Under the pieces are notes generated by a model. The model worked only from the letters and a program-made list of their open reading frames with translations, did not search any database and had not been told where the DNA came from. The position numbers and the translations under genes were made by a program. A stretch of 33,410 nt of DNA from assembly GCA_913050035.1 (NCBI GenBank), contig CAJXAC010000023.1, positions 1-33,410 on the forward strand. The letters are read 5' to 3'. This stretch comes from an uncultured Gammaproteobacteria bacterium. Its GTDB lineage: Bacteria > Pseudomonadota > Gammaproteobacteria > Pseudomonadales > Azotimanducaceae. Positions 25,652 to 33,410 of the stretch are shown piece after piece; positions within the stretch are counted from its first letter, which is position 1; each line of letters begins with the position of its first letter.

Positions 25652-27658
25652 TTACTTCACCACCATGCCAGGGGTTGCCCCGCTGTCCGGTGATAATAGG
25701 AAAATATCAGCGTCGCCCGGCCCAGCGGCCAGCACCATGCCTTCGGAGACGCCAAAACGCATTTTGCGCGGCGCTAGGTTGGCGACCACTACGGTCAAGC
25801 GGTCAACCAGATCATCCGGGGCGTAGGCGGCCTTGATTCCTGAAAACACTTGGCGCTGGTGGTCGCCGACGTCGAGAACCAGACGCAATAATTTGTCGGC
25901 ACCGTCTACGGGTTCGGCGCTAACAATTCTGGCCACACGTAACTCAATCTTATTGAAATCTTCGATACTGATGGGGGCGTCGGTTTTGCTTACTGTTGCT
26001 TGGGCTTGTTCTGGAGCTTGCGGCTCCGGAGCATCGACCAACTTTTCGACTTGTTTGACTTCCATCCGTTGCAGCATGGCTTTAAATGGATTGATGCGGT
26101 GGCTACCCAAATGCGTCGTTAGGTCTGCCCACTGAAAGGGCTCTACAGCAAGGAATTCCTCCGCGCGGCGCGCCGTATCGGGCAGTATCGGTTTGAGAAA
26201 AATCATTAGTGCTCGAAACATTTCCAGCGCTTGACTGCATACCGGCTGCACATCTGCCTTACGCTCAGCATCTTTGATCATATTCCAAGGTTCGTGGGCA
26301 GCAATATACTGATTCGCCAGATCCGCCAGCGCGGTAATTTCCCGCATAGCCTTGCCGAAATTGCCCCGCTCGAAATGCTCCGCAATGCTGTCTGCTGCAT
26401 TAGTAAATTGTTGCATCAGCGACGGATCATGGAGTTCAGCGCTGAGTTCGCCATCGAAATGTTTGACCAAGAAGCCTGCGGTGCGGCTGGCAATGTTGAT
26501 GACCTTGCCCACCAGATCGGCATTCACGCGCTGGACAAAGTCGTCCAGGTTAATGTCCAGATCATCTGCTGAATCACTGAGTTTGGTGGCGTAATAGTAA
26601 CGCAGATATTCAGGGTTCAGATGTTCTAGATAGCGCTGCGCCAGAATGAAAGTGCCGCGTGATTTAGACATCTTCGTACCGTTAACGGTTACGAAGCCGT
26701 GGGCATGAATGCGGCTTGGGGTGCGAAATCCCGCACCGTCTAGTACCGCAGGCCAAAATAAGGCATGAAAATTCACGATGTCCTTGCCAATGAAGTGGTG
26801 CACCTCGGCGCTGCTGTCTTGCCCCCAGAAACTGTCGAAGTTCAGATCCTCGCGCTGGTCACAGAGATTTTGCAGACTCGCCATATAACCGATAGGCGCG
26901 TCCATCCACACATAAAAATACTTATCCTCGGTTCCGGGGATAGTAAAGCCGAAGTAAGGTGCGTCGCGGGAGATATCCCAGGGTCTTAACTCATCATCAA
27001 GCCATTCACTGAGTTTGTTGGCGATTTCTGGCTGTACGCTCCCAGATCGGGTCCACTCGCGTAGAAAATCTGTGTATTTGCCAAGGTCAAAGAAGTAGTG
27101 CTCGGACTCGCGCAGTTCTGGGGCGGTGCCCGAATAGATTGATTTTGGGTTGCCGAGTTCAGTGGCGTTGTAAGTCGCGCCGCAGCTCTCGCAGTTGTCA
27201 CCGTACTGACCTTCGGCGTTGCATTTGGGGCAGTTGCCGATCACAAAACGATCGGCAAGGAATAGGCCTTTTTCTGCGTCATACAGCTGCTCAACGTTCT
27301 CCGTATAAATCAGCCCCTGTTCTTGCAGCCGCGAAAAAATCAGCTCGGAATAATGGCGGTTTTCCTCGGAGTGGGTGGTGTAATAGTTGTCGTACTCGAC
27401 CAAAAACCCATTGAAGTCTGCCAAGTGTTCCTGACGTACCGCGTCCACGAGTTCGGTAGGAGTGATGCCCTCTTGCTCGGCCTTGATCATCGTCGCGGTG
27501 CCATGGGTGTCATCAGCACAGACATAAACGACCTCATGGCCCTGCATGCGCAGAAAACGCACCCAAATATCGGTTTGGATATGCTCAAGCATATGGCCGA
27601 GATGAATTGGGCCATTGGCATTTGGCAGGGCGCTGGTGACAAAAATTTGGCGTTGCAT
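25652..27658 (-). CDS. metG: methionyl-tRNA synthetase
   Basis: A 668-residue class I synthetase charging tRNA-Met. The HIGH-type motif HLGH is at 19-22 and KMSKS at 329-333. The zinc knuckle has Cys143, 146, 156 and 159. The C-terminal domain (about 565-668, [17 protein letters not shown]) is the Trbp111-like tRNA-binding and dimerisation module found in the long, E. coli type of the enzyme. The gene heads the metG-rnf-DUF924-nth run and diverges from mrp/apbC. Confidence 0.97.
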   Translation of the reverse strand: MQRQIFVTSALPNANGPIHLGHMLEHIQTDIWVRFLRMQGHEVVYVCADDTHGTATMIKAEQEGITPTELVDAVRQEHLADFNGFLVEYDNYYTTHSEENRHYSELIFSRLQEQGLIYTENVEQLYDAEKGLFLADRFVIGNCPKCNAEGQYGDNCESCGATYNATELGNPKSIYSGTAPELRESEHYFFDLGKYTDFLREWTRSGSVQPEIANKLSEWLDDELRPWDISRDAPYFGFTIPGTEDKYFYVWMDAPIGYMASLQNLCDQREDLNFDSFWGQDSSAEVHHFIGKDIVNFHALFWPAVLDGAGFRTPSRIHAHGFVTVNGTKMSKSRGTFILAQRYLEHLNPEYLRYYYATKLSDSADDLDINLDDFVQRVNADLVGKVINIASRTAGFLVKHFDGELSAELHDPSLMQQFTNAADSIAEHFERGNFGKAMREITALADLANQYIAAHEPWNMIKDAERKADVQPVCSQALEMFRALMIFLKPILPDTARRAEEFLAVEPFQWADLTTHLGSHRINPFKAMLQRMEVKQVEKLVDAPEPQAPEQAQATVSKTDAPISIEDFNKIELRVARIVSAEPVDGADKLLRLVLDVGDHQRQVFSGIKAAYAPDDLVDRLTVVVANLAPRKMRFGVSEGMVLAAGPGDADIFLLSPDSGATPGMVVK

Positions 27659-27903
27659 GAAGGTCCTAGCTGATCGAACGACTCAAGGGGCGGGAAGATT
27701 ATAAGGTGGATTGTTGCAAGAGTGGTGGCAAAAGTGTGGTGGTCTTACGCGGATGTCGTATAGATAGTGCTAATGGAGTTGGACCGGGCCGCTTAGGGCT
27801 CGGCATCAGGGCAATCCATTGTTGTAAACAGGCAGTCCGTTCTATACCCGCCCCGCGAAGGGCACTACACTAGCGCGCTGACGATTAAGGGCACCGCAGA
27901 TAA
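27659..27903. promoter_or_regulatory. divergent metG / mrp intergenic region
   Basis: A 245-bp region between divergent genes that must hold both promoters. It contains a hairpin CCGGGCC (27784-27790) against GGCTCGG (27797-27803), with one G-T pair and a GCTTAG loop. TACACT at about 27867-27872 could be a -10 element for mrp. No clear operator or small gene was seen. Confidence 0.3.
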
Positions 27904-28917
27904 ATGAAGGTCGAAGAGTTCACAGATCCCTACCTGGGCAAAACCTGGCAAGAATTGGGCGCGCGAATTTTGGCATCGGGCAATCGGATTTCGGTAACGC
28001 TAGGTTATCCGGCGCATGGTTTGCAGGCCCAATTACAGCAGCAACTCGCGGAGTTTTTGGGTGTTGCTGATGTTGATTTAGAACTGCGCTTTGCCGCAGA
28101 TCATGGTCGCGCCTTTAATCAGGTCAAAAACATTGTGCTGGTAGCCAGCGGCAAGGGTGGTGTGGGCAAATCCACTACAGCGGTAAATTTGGCGTTAGCG
28201 TTGGACGCCGAAGGCGCAAAGGTTGGCCTGCTGGATGCCGATATCTATGGTCCCAGCCAAGGCATGATGCTGGGTGTTGAGGAAGGCCGGCGCCCCGACA
28301 TCAAGGATGGCAAATTTTTTGAACCGATCCGTGCCCATGGTCTGAAAGCCATGTCCATGAGTTTTATGATCACCGACAAAACACCCATGGTCTGGCGCGG
28401 GCCTATGGCCAGTGGTGCGTTGCAACAGATCCTTGGTCAGACCCAATGGGGCGATCTGGATTACCTTATCGTAGACATGCCCCCGGGTACCGGTGATATT
28501 CAGCTGACGCTGTCGCAAAAGGCTCCGGTGGCTGGCGCGGTGATTGTTACGACCCCGCAAGATATTGCCTTGCTCGATGCAATGAAAGGGGTGGAGATGT
28601 TCGGCAAGGTGGATATTCCTGTGTTGGGCATTCTGGAAAATATGAGCGTGCATTGCTGTGAAAGTTGTGGCCACATCAGCCACCCCTTTGGCTCTGGTGG
28701 CGGCAGCAAGATTTCTGGCGAGCTCGGTGTGCCATTACTGGGGCAGTTGCCTTTGTCGATAGAGATCCGTCAGCAAGCGGATGGCGGTACCCCAACTGTT
28801 CGAGCTGCGCCAGAATCCGCTGCCAGCGAGTTATATCGCGACGCCGCAAGGCATTTGGCGGCGCGTTTATGGACGCGGGAACAAGCCGCGCCAACGATTC
28901 GCATGGTTGATGATTAA
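27904..28917 (+). CDS. apbC: Mrp/ApbC iron-sulphur cluster carrier ATPase
   Basis: A 337-residue P-loop ATPase of the Mrp/NBP35 family that carries [4Fe-4S] clusters to apoproteins. The N-terminal MIP18/DUF59-like part is short (about 1-65). The deviant Walker A is GKGGVGKS (83-90), [10 protein letters not shown] follows at 111-120 and the switch DMPPGTGD at 191-198. The cluster-binding CxxC is Cys252-Cys255 in [11 protein letters not shown] 27904 gives the family start; its ribosome binding site is weak. It is likely co-transcribed with dcd (50-bp gap). Cluster delivery is relevant to the five-cluster Rnf protein nearby, but a link is inference. Confidence 0.94.
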   Translation: MKVEEFTDPYLGKTWQELGARILASGNRISVTLGYPAHGLQAQLQQQLAEFLGVADVDLELRFAADHGRAFNQVKNIVLVASGKGGVGKSTTAVNLALALDAEGAKVGLLDADIYGPSQGMMLGVEEGRRPDIKDGKFFEPIRAHGLKAMSMSFMITDKTPMVWRGPMASGALQQILGQTQWGDLDYLIVDMPPGTGDIQLTLSQKAPVAGAVIVTTPQDIALLDAMKGVEMFGKVDIPVLGILENMSVHCCESCGHISHPFGSGGGSKISGELGVPLLGQLPLSIEIRQQADGGTPTVRAAPESAASELYRDAARHLAARLWTREQAAPTIRMVDD

Positions 28918-28967
28918 TAGGCGCAAATCGCCGCTGCGGAAATACTGAATTCACTAGAGAGCAAACT

Positions 28968-29531
28968 ATGACCATAAAGTCTGATCGCTGGATCATTGAA
29001 CAAGCTGAAGCCGGGATGATCGACCCATTTGAACCTGGCCAGGTGCGTCACCAGGATGGCAAAAAAGTAATTTCCTACGGCACCTCTAGCTATGGTTATG
29101 ACGTTCGCTGTGGACCACAGTTCAAAGTGTTTACGAATATTCACTCGGCGACGGTTGATCCCAAGGCCTTTGACGCCAAAAGTTTTGTCGATGTCGAAGA
29201 TGATGTGTGCATCATCCCGCCCAACTCTTTCGCCTTGGCGAGCACGGTGGAGTATTTCCGCATACCAGAAGATGTGTTGACTATTTGTCTGGGTAAATCC
29301 ACCTACGCGCGCTGCGGAATCATTGTCAATGTTACGCCGCTCGAGCCCGAGTGGGAGGGACACGTCACTCTAGAGTTTTCCAATACCACGACCTTACCGG
29401 CAAAAATCTACGCTAACGAAGGTGTCGCGCAGATGTTATTTTTTCAATCGGATGAGCGCTGCCAGGTCAGTTACAAAGATCGCGGTGGCAAATATCAAGG
29501 CCAAACAGGGGTGACGCTGCCGAAGACTTAA
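28968..29531 (+). CDS. dcd: dCTP deaminase
   Basis: A 187-residue homotrimeric enzyme converting dCTP to dUTP, feeding dTMP synthesis. [14 protein letters not shown] (35-48) and [10 protein letters not shown] (108-117, with Ser111 and Arg115) are conserved. The catalytic Glu is Glu136 in [20 protein letters not shown] closes the nucleotide site. Start ATG 28968 is preceded by GAGAGC. It converges with purM. Confidence 0.97.
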   Translation: MTIKSDRWIIEQAEAGMIDPFEPGQVRHQDGKKVISYGTSSYGYDVRCGPQFKVFTNIHSATVDPKAFDAKSFVDVEDDVCIIPPNSFALASTVEYFRIPEDVLTICLGKSTYARCGIIVNVTPLEPEWEGHVTLEFSNTTTLPAKIYANEGVAQMLFFQSDERCQVSYKDRGGKYQGQTGVTLPKT

Positions 29532-29540
29532 AGCTTCGGC
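29519..29540 (+). terminator. hairpin overlapping the dcd stop codon
   Basis: A perfect 7-bp inverted repeat, GCCGAAG (29519-29525) against CTTCGGC (29534-29540), spans the dcd stop codon. A T-run (CTTTTTG) lies about 10 bp beyond the stem, too far for a standard terminator. It may still end the mrp-dcd transcript inefficiently. Confidence 0.35.
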
Positions 29541-29574
29541 CTTGGTAACGCCTTTTTGTTTACCGCCTCCGAGA

Positions 29575-30624
29575 TTAGGCGATCACAAGCTGGCCGGGTT
29601 GCGCAGGTGTGCCTGCACGGACGATTTCGCCGACGACGACTGGTTGTTCTCCTTGGGCACGCAAAAGATCCACAGCAGTCGCGCTGTCTTGTTCATTGAT
29701 GATTAACAATAGACCCAGACCACAGTTGAACGTGCTAAGCATTTCCGCCTCGCTGATATTGCCGGCCTGTTGCAACCATGCAAATACCTCTGGTCGTTGC
29801 CAGCTGTCGAGGTCGATACATGCCGCATGTTCAGATGCAGTAAAGACTCGGGGAATATTCTCGTAAAAACCGCCGCCGGTTATGTGCACCATGCCATTTA
29901 CGTTGATCTGACTGAGCAATTCGCGCACGGGTTTCACATAAATGCGGGTCGGCGCCAACAAGTCGTCAAGCAAATCTTCATTCGGCACAACGCCTTGACG
30001 CTCTAAAACTTTGCGCACTAAGGAATAACCGTTGCTATGTGGCCCACTGCTTGGCAAGCCTATGATCTTATTGCCGACTTGAATCTGGCTGCCGTCGATG
30101 ATTTTGCGTTTTTCAACGACACCAATGCAGAAGCCGGCTAGGTCGTATTCGCCGTCGCTATAAAAGCCGGGCATTTCAGCGGTCTCGCCACCAGCCAGCG
30201 CGCAGCCTGCTAGATCACAGCCTTTAGCAATGCCTTTGATGACTCGTTCGGCAACGTCAACATCCAGCTTGCCGGTCGCGTAGTAGTCAAGAAACAGAAA
30301 GGCTTCAGCACCGGTGACCAAGACATCGTTGGCACACATAGCTACAAGATCTTGGCCGACGCCGTCATGACGGGCAAAGTCAATGGCGAGCTTTAGTTTG
30401 GTGCCCACACCATCTGTGCCCGTTACCAGTATCGGTTGCTCGTAGCCACTCGGTAATTCGGCCATGGCGGCGAAGCCGCCCAGCCCACCAAGCAGTTCCG
30501 GGCGTCTGGTGGCCTTGGCAGCCGGCGCGATGCGGCGAATCAAATCTGCGCCGGCCTCGATATCGACGCCAGCTTGTTTGTAGGTTAATCCTGGTTGGTC
30601 GCCAGGTGGTTTGGATGCAGACAC
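29575..30624 (-). CDS. purM: phosphoribosylformylglycinamidine cyclo-ligase (AIR synthetase)
   Basis: A 349-residue ATP-dependent enzyme of de novo purine synthesis, forming aminoimidazole ribotide. LTYKQAGVDIEAG at the N-terminus, GGLGGFAAM, the glycine-rich VTGTDGVGTKLKLA segment, MCANDVLVTGAEAFLFLDYYA and GGGFYENIPRV are family signatures. GTG 30624 is chosen since it gives the usual short lead before LTYKQAG; the frame stays open to 30690 without family support. It is divergent from the DUF2066 gene, the order found in Pseudomonas and other gammaproteobacteria. Confidence 0.96.
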   Translation of the reverse strand: MSASKPPGDQPGLTYKQAGVDIEAGADLIRRIAPAAKATRRPELLGGLGGFAAMAELPSGYEQPILVTGTDGVGTKLKLAIDFARHDGVGQDLVAMCANDVLVTGAEAFLFLDYYATGKLDVDVAERVIKGIAKGCDLAGCALAGGETAEMPGFYSDGEYDLAGFCIGVVEKRKIIDGSQIQVGNKIIGLPSSGPHSNGYSLVRKVLERQGVVPNEDLLDDLLAPTRIYVKPVRELLSQINVNGMVHITGGGFYENIPRVFTASEHAACIDLDSWQRPEVFAWLQQAGNISEAEMLSTFNCGLGLLLIINEQDSATAVDLLRAQGEQPVVVGEIVRAGTPAQPGQLVIA

Positions 30625-30773
30625 TCTCTGATCTCGATAATTTTGCTGCGCAGTGTACAGGGGCGCGAGCGGTGCGTGAATACAAACCACTTTATCTGAA
30701 TGTCAGATGGTGCTCTCAATACCCGCCGGAATTAGCTACACTGCGCGCTGTCCAGATAAAGTTCGTGGAGTTT

Positions 30774-31871
30774 ATGACTCATCTCACCAGCAGTGTTGTT
30801 GCAAAGTACAGGTTCTGTGCGTTTCTGCTCGTGCTGCTGACTGTACCGCTATCTGGTATCGCAGGGATCAGCGATGAACAACTCTATACGGTACAACAGC
30901 CAGTAGATGATCAAAGTCAAAGCAATCGTCAGCAAGCGGCGCGTCAGGCGTTGCTTGAGGTTCTGTCGCGAGTTACGGGTCTAGGTACGATTCCCCGTAA
31001 CCAACAGATTAGTAATGCATTAGCCCAGCCTGACCGCTTTTATAGCGAGTACGTATTCGTTCGTTCTGATAATGCGGGATCTCAGGACGGCGCTGCGGCG
31101 CTGGCGCTGGAGGTCAGATTTCAGGAACAAGCGATATTGGAGTTGGTAAGAGCAGCGCGGTTGCCTATCTGGTGGTCTGGCCGGCCCCTGAGCATGGCTT
31201 GGATGGTGGTGGAGCAAAATGGTCAGCGGTCATTGCTGCGCGATGGCGGCCCGCTGGAACTTGGGCAAGCTCTGCAGCGCCAAGCGCGCAAGCGTGGTTT
31301 GCCGGTGGCGTTACCGCTGCTCGACCTGCAAGATAATCTGCAGGTTTCGCCAGGGATTGTATGGGGTAACTTTCTGCCAACTCTTATCCGCGCAACTGAT
31401 CGCTATGGCATCAATCAGCTTGTCGTGGGTCGGATGCGCGCCCAAAGTGTGGGTGATCAGACACTATACAGTGGCGATTGGCAGGTCGCCTTTGCGGAAG
31501 ATCTAGTGCCGGTAACCATTAATTTCTCAGGTTTGAGTGCCGAGCAGGCGGCAAATGTTGCTACGGAGTTGGCGACCAGTTATTTCGCGCCGGCGATGAC
31601 GGTCTTTGCCGGCGATCAGTTTGACCATACATTGCACGTGGATGAGGTGACCGAAATTGCGCAATACGCCCGAATGATGAAATATTTTCGTCAATTCGAG
31701 TTCGTAGAAGAGGTCACCGTGGCGTCCATCGTTGATGGCAAAATGGCTTTGAATGTCAGCACTGCAGCCAGCGCGAAGTTGTTGTTATCGTTGCTAACCC
31801 GAGACGGTCGGTTAGCAACTCAGGCGAGTGAAGACTACGCCGCGGTGCCAAGTTTGTTGTGGCGTGACTGA
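30774..31871 (+). CDS. DUF2066 family exported protein
   Basis: A 365-residue protein of the DUF2066 family, commonly found between purM and hda in gammaproteobacteria; its function is unknown. ATG 30774 is chosen because it opens a signal peptide (hydrophobic core FCAFLLVLLTVPLSGIAG, about 14-31) and has GGAG just upstream. The mature part begins LYTVQQPVDDQSQSNRQQAARQ, the typical start of the family domain, and includes LPIWWSGRP and a C-terminal beta-rich stretch. The stop overlaps the next start (TGATG at 31869-31873). Confidence 0.88.
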   Translation: MTHLTSSVVAKYRFCAFLLVLLTVPLSGIAGISDEQLYTVQQPVDDQSQSNRQQAARQALLEVLSRVTGLGTIPRNQQISNALAQPDRFYSEYVFVRSDNAGSQDGAAALALEVRFQEQAILELVRAARLPIWWSGRPLSMAWMVVEQNGQRSLLRDGGPLELGQALQRQARKRGLPVALPLLDLQDNLQVSPGIVWGNFLPTLIRATDRYGINQLVVGRMRAQSVGDQTLYSGDWQVAFAEDLVPVTINFSGLSAEQAANVATELATSYFAPAMTVFAGDQFDHTLHVDEVTEIAQYARMMKYFRQFEFVEEVTVASIVDGKMALNVSTAASAKLLLSLLTRDGRLATQASEDYAAVPSLLWRD

Positions 31872-32512
31872 TGCATTATTTGCCTAATGTACTTTCGATT
31901 CTGCGTATGCTGCTGGTGGTGCCCACCGCCTGGTTTCTATGGCACGGCGAAATAGCGCTGGCGCTGGCGCTTATGGCGATTGCAGGAATATCCGATGGCG
32001 TCGATGGCGCGTTAGCACGTCACTACAATTGGCAATCGCACTTGGGTTCTATTTTGGACCCCCTAGCCGACAAAATTTTGGTTGCGGCAACCTTCGTTGT
32101 ATTTACTTTCCAAGGTTATATTCCGTTTTGGCTTGCCGTGCTTACCATTGGCCGTGATTTGATTATCCTCATAGGGGGTTCTCTGTATCGGCTCGCCTTT
32201 GGGCCGTTTGATATCCAACCGAGTTTAGTCAGCAAGGCTAATACCGCCGTGCAGGTAATCACCTTGATCTTAATTATGTTGTATCTGTTACCGGATGCGT
32301 CGGTGCAGTTACCACTGCTAGCTCAAGTGGGTGACTACCTGGGGCGTAGCACAGAACAGTGGGTCGATCCCTATTGTTTATGGTTGTTGGCCATTCTTGG
32401 CGGTGCCTCTGGTCTTCACTACATAGTGATCTGGAGTGGGCGTACCCGGCACCAACTCAATTTGCGTAAGCAGGTTACAGCGCCCGCTCGGGAAGGCAGT
32501 AGCGGCTCTTGA
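31871..32512 (+). CDS. CDP-alcohol phosphatidyltransferase family membrane protein (PgsA-like)
   Basis: A 213-residue integral membrane enzyme with about six helices. The CDP-alcohol phosphotransferase signature is complete: Asp42, Asp45-Gly46, Ala49-Arg50, Gly59, Asp63 and Asp67 in SDGVDGALAR...LGSILDPLAD. It would transfer a phosphatidyl group from CDP-diacylglycerol, most likely to glycerol phosphate, but the acceptor is not proven and the main pgsA may be elsewhere. It is translationally coupled on both sides: TGATG with the DUF2066 gene, and a TTGA overlap with hda. Confidence 0.9.
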   Translation: MHYLPNVLSILRMLLVVPTAWFLWHGEIALALALMAIAGISDGVDGALARHYNWQSHLGSILDPLADKILVAATFVVFTFQGYIPFWLAVLTIGRDLIILIGGSLYRLAFGPFDIQPSLVSKANTAVQVITLILIMLYLLPDASVQLPLLAQVGDYLGRSTEQWVDPYCLWLLAILGGASGLHYIVIWSGRTRHQLNLRKQVTAPAREGSSGS

Positions 32513-33210
32513 GCACGCAATTTACGTTGCCAATTGACAACGCCTATTGTCCAACCATGGACAATTTTGTTGTCGGCGAAAACCGCGAATTGGTCGCGTT
32601 TTTGCGATCGCCAAAAGCTGGGTTCCGAGGCGTCTGGATCAGTGGTCCGCGATCCAGTGGCCGCACCCATTTGTTACAAGCGCATTGCCGTGCGGTGCTG
32701 CAATCTGGTCGTCAGGCGGTTTACCTAGACTTGGCACAGCGGGCACAGGACGCTAGCGCGCAGATTCAACGGGTAATTGATGAGGCCTCTGCTAGCGACG
32801 CCCTCGTGGTGCTGGATAATTTAGGCCAGCTGCAGCGCGATAAGCAGCAAGAGGAGATACTGATGTTGATCTATCAAAGCCTCCATGCGGCGGAAGGGGA
32901 AATGTTGGTCTGTCATGAACAATCAGCCCTGGGAGTAGAGTTCGATCTGCCCGATTTGAACTCGCGTATGCGTGGATTCGCGCACTTTGCGCTTGTGCCA
33001 CTGCGCGACCAGGGTAAAGCTGAAGTGCTTACCCAGCGTGCCCGCGCAAAAGGTTACGATTTGCCAGAAGCGGTTCTAGAGTATTGGTTGCGGCGGGGGC
33101 CGCGAGATTTATCTACCTTAGTCCGCGACTTAGAACGGTTGGATCAGGCCACCTTGACCCATCAACGTTTACTTACCGTGCCTTTGCTCAAACAGGTATT
33201 GGGATACTGA
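32509..33210 (+). CDS. hda: Hda, regulatory inactivator of DnaA
   Basis: A 233-residue AAA+ protein related to the DnaA ATPase domain. With the DNA-loaded beta clamp, Hda stimulates hydrolysis of DnaA-bound ATP to prevent re-initiation. The N-terminus carries QFTLPI (4-9), matching the clamp-binding motif of Hda. The P-loop is GPRSSGRTHLL, VVLDNL is the Walker B region, LPDLNSRM contains the sensor/box VII arginine, and RDLSTLVRDLERLD is the C-terminal lid. TTG 32509 is accepted as start despite a weak ribosome site because the clamp motif is lost from the next start (ATG 32557). It overlaps the preceding stop. Confidence 0.92.
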   Translation: MSTQFTLPIDNAYCPTMDNFVVGENRELVAFLRSPKAGFRGVWISGPRSSGRTHLLQAHCRAVLQSGRQAVYLDLAQRAQDASAQIQRVIDEASASDALVVLDNLGQLQRDKQQEEILMLIYQSLHAAEGEMLVCHEQSALGVEFDLPDLNSRMRGFAHFALVPLRDQGKAEVLTQRARAKGYDLPEAVLEYWLRRGPRDLSTLVRDLERLDQATLTHQRLLTVPLLKQVLGY

Positions 33211-33211
33211 T

Positions 33212-33410
33212 ATGGCTGCTGCGGGGCAACAAGATCAGAGTAGTTCTGGGGTTATTGCCGTGGTCGGCGGTGGCAGTGCCGGACACGTGGTGCCGGCATT
33301 ACCGGTTATTGATCAATTGTTGGCCAGGCAATGGGCAGTGCATTTTATTGGTACCCGTAGTGGCTTTGAAGAAAAGCTCCTGCAAGACCGGGATGTGACT
33401 TTTCACGGCA
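33212..33410 (+). CDS. MurG-like glycosyltransferase, N-terminal fragment (cut by window end)
   Basis: Starting at ATG 33212, 1 bp after the hda stop, an open frame runs off the window (66 codons). The translation has VVGGGSAGHVVPALPVIDQLL, then WAVHFIGTRSGFEEKLL. This matches the N-terminal GT28 fold of MurG (GGTGGHVFPxLAVA...WLGT), which adds GlcNAc to lipid I. The loop reads GGSAGH rather than the canonical GGTGGH. No dcw neighbours (ftsW, murC) are present, so it may be a second, diverged MurG or a related transferase; the rest of the gene is needed to decide. Confidence 0.75.
   Translation, partial: MAAAGQQDQSSSGVIAVVGGGSAGHVVPALPVIDQLLARQWAVHFIGTRSGFEEKLLQDRDVTFHG

Noticed and set aside
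30606-30773. Upstream extension of the DUF2066 protein to 30606
   Set aside because: It would overlap purM antisense and bury the signal peptide; ATG 30774 with its GGAG site is better supported.

Overview
The window reads as chromosome of a free-living, probably marine gammaproteobacterium. The evidence is family content and gene order: dcd next to mrp/apbC, metG, an rnf operon and nth; argG/rnt/grxD/argF in one neighbourhood; purM divergent from DUF2066, a CDP-alcohol phosphatidyltransferase and hda. All recall Pseudomonas and its relatives, including the Cellvibrionales-type marine groups. GC content looks moderate. No phage, insertion sequence, CRISPR array, tRNA or rRNA was seen.

Layout. 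43-924 is an alpha/beta hydrolase, followed by a large TonB-dependent receptor (1377-4397) with a textbook terminator, a small secreted protein of unknown function (4583-5095) and a convergent periplasmic penicillin-acylase-family enzyme (5272-7644). 7759-12029 is class Ia ribonucleotide reductase, nrdA-nrdB, on the minus strand. Its 450-bp upstream region is unusually rich: seven octamer repeats, a perfect DnaA box, two palindromes resembling a NrdR box pair, and a third perfect palindrome. glpK diverges from it and converges with an argF-argD pair, with the two stop codons nested in one CTAG. A PatB-type C-S lyase, grxD, rnt, argG and murI follow.

20737-27658 is a tightly coupled minus-strand operon: metG, rnfA, rnfB, rnfD, rnfG, rnfE, a DUF924 gene and nth. 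The most unusual feature of the window is here. There is no rnfC gene, and the rnfB gene is 309 codons long. It carries a normal RnfB front (membrane anchor, four-Cys Fe-S domain, two ferredoxin motifs) joined in frame to what looks like the C-terminal double ferredoxin domain and basic helical tail of RnfC. The NADH/FMN-binding front part of RnfC is absent. The predicted machine is therefore an Rnf-type membrane redox complex with five [4Fe-4S] motifs on one polypeptide and no visible NADH-oxidising module.

27904 onward holds mrp/apbC and dcd (plus), purM (minus), and a plus-strand run of DUF2066, a CDP-alcohol phosphatidyltransferase, hda and the first 66 codons of a MurG-like glycosyltransferase cut by the window end. 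Several genes serve deoxynucleotide supply and replication control (nrdAB, dcd, hda, and the DnaA box upstream of nrdA). Several starts are GTG or TTG, chosen from ribosome binding sites and family N-termini. All family names are from recognition of motifs, not from database searches.
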